Shown here: positions 8,581-14,579 of the stretch, one piece after another
Numbering within the stretch: the stretch's first letter is position 1
Layout: every line of letters starts with the position of its first letter
Origin: Bacteroidales bacterium UBA3389
Lineage (GTDB): Bacteria; Bacteroidota; Bacteroidia; Bacteroidales; P3
Length of the DNA stretch: 17,151 nucleotides
Direction: 5' to 3'
NCBI GenBank assembly: GCA_002358835.1
Contig: DEPP01000011.1
Span: 4,662-21,812, forward strand
The notes under the pieces: model-generated
Told to the model about the DNA's origin: nothing
The model's input: only the letters and a program-made list of their open reading frames with translations
Databases searched by the model: none
Position numbers and translations under genes: made by a program

Positions 8581-9375
8581 ATGAAACGAAATTTGATATA
8601 CTTGCTTGTTGTTTGTTGTTTGTTTGTTGCTTGTGATAGAGAAAAGAACAAACTTCGAGATGGTAATAAACAATATAAGGAAAGCAAATTTGCGGAATCT
8701 GAAAAGAAATATAGAGAATCTCTTGCCGTAGATTCCACATACGCAAAGGCGGAATACAATCTTGCATCGGCGTCTTACAAACAAGAAAAAGGGGATAAAT
8801 TGCTTACTGCCGCGAAATATTACGATAGTTATCAATCATCGTTGGAGCAAGATGATACTTCGTCTTATGCAACGACTAATTATAATCTTGGAAATACTTA
8901 TTTCAAAATTTCGCAGTTGGATACGGTAAAGCAATCCGAACAATATAGATTCTATCTTGAGAAAGCAAAGGAATACTATAAACAAAGCTTGAGGTTGAAT
9001 CCTCAAGATAGCTGTGCGAAATATAACCTTGCTTTGACAATGCACCTATTGAAAGACGACGAACAAAAAAACAAGGATCAACAACAGCAACAACAAGACC
9101 AACAACAGCAACAGCAGAATCAGCAACAAAATAACAATAATCAGCAACAGCCACAACAACAGAATAATAACCAAAATCAAAACTCCGGAAAGCAGAGTGA
9201 AAAAACTGATAAGAAATCGGAAAACAACCAAATGAGAGAAGGTGCTGACAAAAATAAGAAACAGATGGAGCGAATGTTGGACGCATTGAAAAATAGTGAG
9301 AAACAAACTCTCAATAAAGTAAAAAGAAAAGAAGAAGACAATGCACAAAAACGTTCAATTGAAAAAGACTGGTAG
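8581..9375 (+). CDS. batC: BatC, TPR lipoprotein with Gln/Asn-rich linker
   Basis: A 264-residue predicted lipoprotein. The start is the ATG at 8581: it gives a good lipoprotein signal (MKRNLIYLLVVCCLFVAC, lipid cysteine C18), whereas the TTG at 8560 would add seven residues before it and overlap batB. TPR-like helices cover about 24-155 (GNKQYKESKFAESEKKYRES; YNLGNTYFKI; AKEYYKQSLRLNP). Residues about 161-205 are a Gln/Asn-rich linker coded by mixed CAA, CAG and AAC/AAT codons. The C-terminus is highly charged and ends EKDW, a pattern I associate with BatC proteins. The next gene starts 2 bp after the stop. It is predicted to be a scaffold on the periplasmic face of the Bat complex. Confidence 0.9.
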   Translation: MKRNLIYLLVVCCLFVACDREKNKLRDGNKQYKESKFAESEKKYRESLAVDSTYAKAEYNLASASYKQEKGDKLLTAAKYYDSYQSSLEQDDTSSYATTNYNLGNTYFKISQLDTVKQSEQYRFYLEKAKEYYKQSLRLNPQDSCAKYNLALTMHLLKDDEQKNKDQQQQQQDQQQQQQNQQQNNNNQQQPQQQNNNQNQNSGKQSEKTDKKSENNQMREGADKNKKQMERMLDALKNSEKQTLNKVKRKEEDNAQKRSIEKDW

Positions 9376-9377
9376 TT

Positions 9378-11996
9378 ATGAAAAAGATAGTTTTAATAAT
9401 ATTTGCGATTCTTTTCTCCGTTTTTGGACTCTATGCACAGGAAATTGTATTTAAGTGCGAAGCTCCGAAAGTTGTAGGCTTGCATGAAAGATTCAGAGTG
9501 AGCTTTACAGTGAATTCGTCAAAACCTTCTGACTTTAAGGCTCCAACTTTCCAGAATGTAAATATATTAGGAGGGCCTTCAACCTCTCGAAGCTCCTCTA
9601 TAAGTATTATAAACGGCAAACGAACTGATAATAGTTCGACTTCATTCGTGTTTTGGTTGCAAAGTATAACTACAGGGAAGATAACAATACCCTCGGCTCG
9701 CGTTAAAGTAGATGGAAAACTCTATACAACCAAACCGATGACAATTTCGGTAGAGGATAATCCATCGATGAGTCAGCGTGCTGCAAATAATCCTAATGCA
9801 ACAACACAATCGCAACAACCGACAGTAAAGGTTATAGATGATAAAGCTGTTTTTGTTAGAGCTATTCCAAGTAAGAGTAAAGTCGTAAAGGGAGAGGAAG
9901 TAGTTATTTCATACAAAATATACACACTTGTTCCTGTTTCGGAATACCAAGTCGACAAATTCCCTTCATCACAAGGTTTTTGGGTTGAAGAATTGGATAA
10001 TCAACTCACGCCAACTTTAGAAAAAGAGGTCATAGACGGCAAAGTGTATCAAGTAGCCACGCTTCGAAAAGTGTTAGTCTATCCACAAAAGTCGGGAACC
10101 TTACATATAAATCCTATGGGTTTGGAAATAGTGGCTCATTTGCAAACAGGAACAACCCGTCGTCAAAGAGTATCGACAGGGGATCCGTTTTTCGATGCTT
10201 TTTTCAATGATCCGTTCTTCTCTCATAGCTCTCCGGTTTTCGAAAGAGTGAACAAAAAACTTAAAACCAATGCTTTGAGTATAGAGGTTGAAGAATTGCC
10301 TCAATCGGATGAAAGTTTTCTCGGTGCGGTAGGACAGTTTGAAATCTCATCCTCAATAGATACATCATTCTGTCGAACAAACGAAGCGATAACTCTTTCT
10401 TATACCGTCTCGGGAAAAGGAAATCTTACACTGATTGAAAATTTGAAATTGGCATTGCCTAATGAATTTGAGGTATATGACCCCAATATTACCGATAATA
10501 TAAGTAAAACAGCGGCAGGACAAAGCGGTAGCAGAACGTTCCAATACATAATAATACCGAGAGTTGAAGGCAATTATTCTATTCCAGAGTTAAATTTCAC
10601 CTATTTTGATCCTCAAACAAGAGAATATAAAACCCTTACAACAGAAGGCTATGACTTGAAAATAGAAAAAGGAAAGAACGACAGCAAATTTGTCGAACAG
10701 ATGTCCGAAAGGGAGAAATATAGAAATATGTCTATAACAGATGTTTTCGCATCCAAAGATAAAAGAGATGGAATACTGATGCCTGTTTTTTCTTTTCCGA
10801 TATTGTATGTCTTGATTCTTGTGATGATAATTGCACTTGTAATAATGATTCGCTTGACTGCAAAACAACTGAAAGAAAGAGAAGATGTTGTCGGGGTAAA
10901 GCTGAAAAAGGCAAACAAGGTTGCAATGAAACGATTGAAAAAAGCGGCATTGTATTTGAAAGAAAATAGGAGAGATGAGTTCGAAGCCGAAATCGGTCAG
11001 GCTCTTTGGAGTTATTTGTCGGATAAGTTTAAGATTGCAACATCTGATTTGAGTTTGGAAAATATCCAAAAGGTTATGTCGGATAATTGTTTGGAGGAAG
11101 ATGTTTTGCAAAACACCATAAAGACATTGAACGATTGTGAATACATACGATTTTCCCAAAGTAAAGAGAGTGACAAACACAGAGAGTTGTATGAGCAAAC
11201 GATGAAAACGATAACGGATATAGAGACTTCTATGGTTAAATTGAAGAAACAAAATCGCAAAAACAATAAAACCATATGTTTGCTTCTTATGTGTTTGCTT
11301 TCAAGTGGGCTTTTCGCTCAAAATCTTCAAGAAGCAAATCAAGCATACAAAGCAAAAGACTACGCAAAAGCACTTGAAATATATTTGAAAGCAGAAAAAA
11401 CAAATCCGAATGCCGAATTGTATCACTGTATTGCGAATACATATTTCCGAATGAGTGATTTTGCAAACGGTATACTTTATTACGAAAGAGCTTTAAGGCT
11501 TACTCCTAACGATGAAACCTTGATTCGCAATCATAAGGTGTGTAGAAGCCGACTTATGGGTGAGGTTTATGTTATGCAGGATTTCTTTTTGATAAAGTGG
11601 ACGAAAGCAATAGCAAATTGTTTATCTCCTTTAGCTTGGGCAATCTTGTTTGTGGTGCTGTTTATTTTAGCATGCGTTCTGTTCTTTGTTTATTATTTCA
11701 ATAGTGATAATAAAGTGCTGTTGTTTTATCTTTGTCTCTCAGCTTTTGTGCTTAGCCTTACAAGTTTTGGTTTGGGAATGTATAGACAGAATATGGTACA
11801 TGCAAAAAATGAGGCAATAATCTTCTCTTCCGATGCAGTGCTTGTCGAAAGCAGAGAAAAGAGTGATTCTCAACAAACCAAGTTGTTCAAAGGTCAGAAG
11901 GTAAAAATAAAAACCACAAAGGGAGAAGAAGTGTTCGTAAGGACGGAAGACGGCAAAGAAGGTTGGTTGGACAAAGACTACATAAAGATTATATAA
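9378..11996 (+). CDS. batD: BatD-BatE fusion protein
   Basis: One 872-residue frame covers what are normally two genes. Residues 1-618 are BatD: signal peptide (MKKIVLIIFAILFSVFGLYA), a large periplasmic immunoglobulin-like region to about 465, a membrane segment (470-491) and a cytoplasmic tail with ALYLKENRRDEFEAEIGQALW. Residues 619-872 are BatE: a second signal-peptide-like segment (632-648, ICLLLMCLLSSGLFAQ), TPR repeats (about 650-720, YAKALEIYLKAEKTNP), two membrane segments (752-772, 779-799) and an SH3-like end (about 815-870, GQKVKIKTTKGEEVFVR ... EGWLDKDYI). No stop separates the two; an in-frame ATG at 11232 (residue 619) could still start a separate BatE. The linker has the small-residue FAQ site a signal peptidase could cut. 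Both halves together would span the membrane four times. Identity of the halves is firm; whether one or two polypeptides exist in the cell is open. Confidence 0.88.
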   Translation: MKKIVLIIFAILFSVFGLYAQEIVFKCEAPKVVGLHERFRVSFTVNSSKPSDFKAPTFQNVNILGGPSTSRSSSISIINGKRTDNSSTSFVFWLQSITTGKITIPSARVKVDGKLYTTKPMTISVEDNPSMSQRAANNPNATTQSQQPTVKVIDDKAVFVRAIPSKSKVVKGEEVVISYKIYTLVPVSEYQVDKFPSSQGFWVEELDNQLTPTLEKEVIDGKVYQVATLRKVLVYPQKSGTLHINPMGLEIVAHLQTGTTRRQRVSTGDPFFDAFFNDPFFSHSSPVFERVNKKLKTNALSIEVEELPQSDESFLGAVGQFEISSSIDTSFCRTNEAITLSYTVSGKGNLTLIENLKLALPNEFEVYDPNITDNISKTAAGQSGSRTFQYIIIPRVEGNYSIPELNFTYFDPQTREYKTLTTEGYDLKIEKGKNDSKFVEQMSEREKYRNMSITDVFASKDKRDGILMPVFSFPILYVLILVMIIALVIMIRLTAKQLKEREDVVGVKLKKANKVAMKRLKKAALYLKENRRDEFEAEIGQALWSYLSDKFKIATSDLSLENIQKVMSDNCLEEDVLQNTIKTLNDCEYIRFSQSKESDKHRELYEQTMKTITDIETSMVKLKKQNRKNNKTICLLLMCLLSSGLFAQNLQEANQAYKAKDYAKALEIYLKAEKTNPNAELYHCIANTYFRMSDFANGILYYERALRLTPNDETLIRNHKVCRSRLMGEVYVMQDFFLIKWTKAIANCLSPLAWAILFVVLFILACVLFFVYYFNSDNKVLLFYLCLSAFVLSLTSFGLGMYRQNMVHAKNEAIIFSSDAVLVESREKSDSQQTKLFKGQKVKIKTTKGEEVFVRTEDGKEGWLDKDYIKII

Positions 11997-12012
11997 ATAA
12001 GGATTAAGAGAT

Positions 12013-12441
12013 ATGGTAGAGAATTGCAGTGAGCAAGTAGGGGTTGTGGTAGATGTGAAACCGAAAGAGGTAGTTGTCAAGATAGAACAAAAATCGACTT
12101 GTGCCAATTGTCATTCGCGAGGGGCTTGCACAAGTTTTGATAAAAAGGATAAGGAGATAGAGGTTGCTACAGACAAGGCTGCGGATTATAAAATAGGAGA
12201 TAAAGTAAAGGTAAGCATAAGTACAAAACTCGGAATGAAGGCTGTGTTTATTGCGTTTGTGCTTCCGTTTGTCTTTTTAATGATTGCAATTGTTGTTTGT
12301 TTGAAATGCTTGAATTTATCAGAGGCTCTATCTTGCTTGATTGCCATTGTTATTACCGCTGTTTATTATTATGTGTTATTCAAACGAAAAAACAGCCTTC
12401 AAAAACAATTTGTCTTTAAGATCCATCATTGTAGTGAATAA
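12013..12441 (+). CDS. rseC: RseC/MucC-family (SoxR-reducing system) membrane protein
   Basis: A 142-residue RseC/MucC-type protein. The N-terminal soluble part carries the family's pattern GVVVDV...VVKI followed by cysteines C30, C33 and C39 (CANCHSRGAC), probably a redox or metal site. Two membrane segments (77-97 and 105-123) follow, then a short basic tail. In other bacteria these proteins modulate sigma-E or belong to the Rnf-related SoxR-reducing system, and in many Bacteroidota the gene leads the rnf operon. Here it is 16 bp after batD-batE, at the end of the Bat operon, and no rnf genes follow. It probably shares the operon's transcript, which ends at the terminator 10 bp downstream. 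Confidence 0.88.
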   Translation: MVENCSEQVGVVVDVKPKEVVVKIEQKSTCANCHSRGACTSFDKKDKEIEVATDKAADYKIGDKVKVSISTKLGMKAVFIAFVLPFVFLMIAIVVCLKCLNLSEALSCLIAIVITAVYYYVLFKRKNSLQKQFVFKIHHCSE

Positions 12442-12449
12442 ACGAAACA

Positions 12450-12490
12450 AAAAATGGAGACGTATCAATCAAAAGAACGTCTCCATTTTT
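12450..12490. terminator. Bidirectional terminator between the Bat operon and the minus-strand gene
   Basis: A perfect 10-bp stem, ATGGAGACGT (12454-12463) with ACGTCTCCAT (12477-12486), is extended by A and T runs on both sides (12450-12453 with 12487-12490). It is symmetric, so it can stop the Bat operon from the left and the gene ending at 12514 from the right. Confidence 0.92.
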
Positions 12491-12513
12491 ATTTCATAAC
12501 GATATATTTATCC

Positions 12514-13635
12514 TCAATCTTCGAATCGTTTCTTCAGATAAGGAAATTCATCAACCAATTCTCCCGAATAGTAAAAATCAAATCCGATTGCTCCGAATGT
12601 GTATATCTTGTCGGCAACCGTGATATGCGAACCACCGCATTGAGGATTCGCACTTGGATGACTTTCTGAAAATCCGATATTGAAAAGAGTGAACAAAATC
12701 TCCGGACGATTGCTTATGTCGAAACCGGCTCTTTCCCATTGCTTTTTTGTTTGGTGAAGAATGCAACCTGTATATACATAAGAATAATAGTGATCGCGAT
12801 AATCAACCAAACGGTTTATTCTTTCGGTTTCGTGATCGGCAGTCTTGAAATCAAGAATATGTTCATATTTTTTGCCCATATAGAACACTGAAGTGTCGTT
12901 TTTAAGATTTCTTTCCACCCATGCGGCAGTAAAATCTTTGATTCCGTTCACGCCGAATGAGAATTGACTTTGCACCGATAAAACTTTAACAGGACCAAGA
13001 TACTTCTTGTAAGTCTCACGCTTTGAATTGAACAAACGGATCTGCTCTCCGATAAGACAACTCACAATCATTCTCGGCTCAACACCCGTTACCATAGCCG
13101 CACTATCTATTTTAGCTTTGTCTTTCACTATGGCAACTTTCAAAGCCTCCCATTCAGGAGTATTCATCCAAAGTATGGCATGCTTATTCGCAACATTGGT
13201 ATTTGTAGAAGCGAGAACCTGTTTTTGCTTGTTTACCATATCGTTGTAAGACGGCTCATTTTTTACATACAACTCACAAGCGGCAATCATTTGCGAAATA
13301 TCCACACCTCCTTGTGTTGTTTTGATTGCCTGCATTATCATATCCGCATTTTGAGGATAGAGTTTGGTGATTGCAGCCAGCTTAATAAACTCTTCGGATA
13401 GCTTTTGATGGTCGATTTTCTTGGCTTTCTTGTTTTGAGCTCCTATCTCGGAAACTTGAGCAAGGTAACGGTTATTCTGATCTATCGCTCCCTTGTTTTT
13501 AGTCCAGCCTAACTGATAAACGCCCCAAGCTCCTATTATAGCCATTCCTGCAAGGGCGAAACCATAAAGAAGAACGTTATAGCACAATTTGCCAAACGCT
13601 TTCCATGAAGAGAAACATTGTTTTATCTTTCCCAT
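12514..13635 (-). CDS. Membrane-anchored protein, possibly lysozyme/transglycosylase-like
   Basis: A 373-residue protein with one membrane segment (about 19-41, YNVLLYGFALAGMAIIGAW) and a large domain beyond it, most likely periplasmic. The middle resembles soluble-lytic-transglycosylase architecture: a helix starting SAAMVTGVEPRMIVSCLIGEQIR with a candidate catalytic E197, then SQFSFGVNGIKDFTAAW (about 223-239), recalling the Ser-Gly-Ile-x-x-x-x-x-Thr-Ala element of such enzymes, and LFTLFNIGFSESHP near 315-327. The DUF1402 family has a similar arrangement. No cell-wall-binding repeat is present. It has its own promoter and shares the terminator at 12450-12490, so it is not part of the Bat operon. 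The enzyme assignment is inference from a few motifs; a non-catalytic relative is equally possible. Confidence 0.65.
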   Translation of the reverse strand: MGKIKQCFSSWKAFGKLCYNVLLYGFALAGMAIIGAWGVYQLGWTKNKGAIDQNNRYLAQVSEIGAQNKKAKKIDHQKLSEEFIKLAAITKLYPQNADMIMQAIKTTQGGVDISQMIAACELYVKNEPSYNDMVNKQKQVLASTNTNVANKHAILWMNTPEWEALKVAIVKDKAKIDSAAMVTGVEPRMIVSCLIGEQIRLFNSKRETYKKYLGPVKVLSVQSQFSFGVNGIKDFTAAWVERNLKNDTSVFYMGKKYEHILDFKTADHETERINRLVDYRDHYYSYVYTGCILHQTKKQWERAGFDISNRPEILFTLFNIGFSESHPSANPQCGGSHITVADKIYTFGAIGFDFYYSGELVDEFPYLKKRFED

Positions 13636-13660
13636 AAATTATTTATTTGAAAACAAGCGG

Positions 13661-13668
13661 CAAAGTTA
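13661..13668 (-). promoter_or_regulatory. -7 box of the transglycosylase-like gene
   Basis: On the minus strand TAACTTTG fits TAnnTTTG exactly and lies 25 bp before the ATG at 13635. No clear TTTG is seen 19-21 bp further upstream, so the -33 element is weak or absent. Confidence 0.55.
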
Positions 13669-13734
13669 CTATATTTATTTCTAATGTAAGGAAATGTGAT
13701 AATAAAAAATAGGATTTGGGTTTGGAAAGATTGA

Positions 13735-13769
13735 GAAAAAGAAAAAGGAGACCGTTTCAAAGTCTCCTT
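13735..13769 (-). terminator. Rho-independent terminator (minus strand)
   Basis: Stem AAGGAGAC (13745-13752) with GTCTCCTT (13762-13769), loop of 9 bases. On the minus strand it is followed by TTTTTCTTTTT (13735-13746 region), while the plus-strand side is a poor T-tract. It therefore serves minus-strand transcription arriving from the right: either the short ORF at 13768-13842 or readthrough from the small exported protein gene ending at 14010. Confidence 0.75.
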
Positions 13770-13842
13770 ATTGTATTATCAAATTATCAATTTCTCTATG
13801 TTTGAAAAAAGTATCAAAGTCCCAATTTGATTGTTCCTGCAT
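13768..13842 (-). CDS. Candidate 24-residue peptide abutting a terminator
   Basis: An ATG at 13842 opens a 24-codon frame whose TAA stop (13768-13770) overlaps the base of the terminator stem. The peptide begins MQEQSNWDFD, continues with FFKHRE and ends IIQ; it is polar and acidic at the front, with no signal peptide. No homologue is known to me. The only supports are the tight stop-terminator junction and an AT-rich, Bacteroidetes-like leader (TTATTTACAA) before the ATG. It could be a small protein, a leader peptide, the remnant tail of a decayed gene, or chance. Confidence 0.3.
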   Translation of the reverse strand: MQEQSNWDFDTFFKHREIDNLIIQ

Positions 13843-13851
13843 TTGTAAATA

Positions 13852-13972
13852 ATTTATGGTGTTAAAACAAAGAATTGTCGAATGCAAGAAACAATTTGTT
13901 AAAACAAAGAATTAATTTTCTGAAATCAAGATTCATTTTAGCGAAATCAAGATCCGGTAAAACCAAATCAAG
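13852..13972 (-). repeat. Third block of the 21-bp intergenic repeat
   Basis: Read on the minus strand, units begin at 13972 (CTTGATTTGG), 13951 (CTTGATTTCGC), 13930 (CTTGATTTCAG), 13909 (CTTTGTTTTAAC), a short 16-bp unit at 13888 (CTTGCATTCG) and 13872 (CTTTGTTTTAAC). Four successive starts are spaced by exactly 21 bp. The two CTTTGTTTTAAC units resemble the unit at 3573, and the 13951 unit matches that at 15-35. The block lies between the small exported protein gene and the 24-codon ORF. Confidence 0.6.
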
Positions 13973-14009
13973 ATTCGTTGAACCCGATCTAAGAAATGAT
14001 TTGTCTGAA

Positions 14010-14384
14010 CTATATCAGCAGGACTTGCAATTGGGATAAATCTTTTCGGAGTAATAAATCCGCTTTTTGATTGTTTAAGCGAGTATTCAAATTGCAAGAA
14101 TAGCGATATTCGAAATCGGAAACACTGCTGTAATTAAAGTCTTCGTTTTGCTGAAAGACCAAGTGGCGGGTTTCCGATAGTGCAATTTCGGTTCTATTCT
14201 TGTTTTCTGATTCTTTTTCGTTGAGGTGATTTTTCTGTTGTTTGGCATCAGAGAGAATGGATATTGAAATGCCGTAAGACGATTTTGAAATCCTTTGCAT
14301 GCGAACATCACTCACGCTCTGCGAAAGCAGAAACATCGCAAGCAATGCAAACAAACAATAGGTAAAACGCCTTTCAAATCTCAT
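14010..14384 (-). CDS. Small exported protein of unknown function
   Basis: A 124-residue protein from the ATG at 14384: a basic n-region and hydrophobic core (MRFERRFTYCLFALLAMFLL) end at a small-residue site (SQSVS), a standard Sec signal. The mature part is about 100 residues, polar, with no cysteine pair, repeat or recognisable domain; it contains the Lys/Glu/Asn-rich stretch KNHLNEKESENKNRTE. An upstream in-frame ATG at 14408 would add eight residues; I prefer 14384 for the compact signal peptide and the GGA just before it. A strong promoter lies about 85 bp upstream and is divergent from the Fe-S/PAS gene. It ends 240 bp before the next minus-strand terminator. I do not recognise the family. 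Confidence 0.6.
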   Translation of the reverse strand: MRFERRFTYCLFALLAMFLLSQSVSDVRMQRISKSSYGISISILSDAKQQKNHLNEKESENKNRTEIALSETRHLVFQQNEDFNYSSVSDFEYRYSCNLNTRLNNQKADLLLRKDLSQLQVLLI

Positions 14385-14467
14385 ATTCCAAAATTTCAAA
14401 TTAAGCATTCAAGAATGTTTCTCTCTCCAAACCTTGAAGCAAAAAGACACATCCTCTTTTCGGTTTG

Positions 14468-14498
14468 CAAAGATAGTCAGAATTCGCTGATAAAACAA
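14468..14498 (-). promoter_or_regulatory. Promoter of the small exported protein gene
   Basis: On the minus strand TATCTTTG (14468-14475) matches TAnnTTTG exactly, with TTG (14496-14498, within TGTTG) 20 bp upstream. The predicted start is near 14462. This is independent support that the small gene ending at 14010 is expressed. Confidence 0.65.
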
Positions 14499-14526
14499 CA
14501 GCAAAACGATTTTTTCTTTGAATTGG

Positions 14527-14556
14527 TTGGTATGAAAAGAAAAAAGCATATCTTTG
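14527..14556 (+). promoter_or_regulatory. Promoter of the Fe-S/PAS sensor gene
   Basis: TATCTTTG (14549-14556) matches the -7 consensus exactly and is the same octamer as in the divergent promoter. TTGG at 14527-14530 sits 18 bp upstream and a second TTGG at 14523-14526 sits 22 bp upstream as possible -33 elements. The predicted leader is only about 18 nt before the ATG at 14580. Confidence 0.6.
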
Positions 14557-14579
14557 AAAACTGAAATAATGAGTTAGTT

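Noticed and set aside
9046..9348. Minus-strand frames with long hydrophobic Leu/Val runs opposite batC
   Set aside because: The apparent membrane protein is the antisense reading of the CAA/AAC-rich Gln/Asn tract; no start context or domain supports it.
12454..12669. Plus-strand frame beginning in the terminator after rseC
   Set aside because: Its start lies in the terminator stem and the rest is antisense to the minus-strand membrane-anchored protein.
14295..14564. Plus-strand 89-codon frame before the Fe-S/PAS gene
   Set aside because: It overlaps the small exported protein on the other strand and crosses both divergent promoters; its composition is basic low-complexity with no domain.
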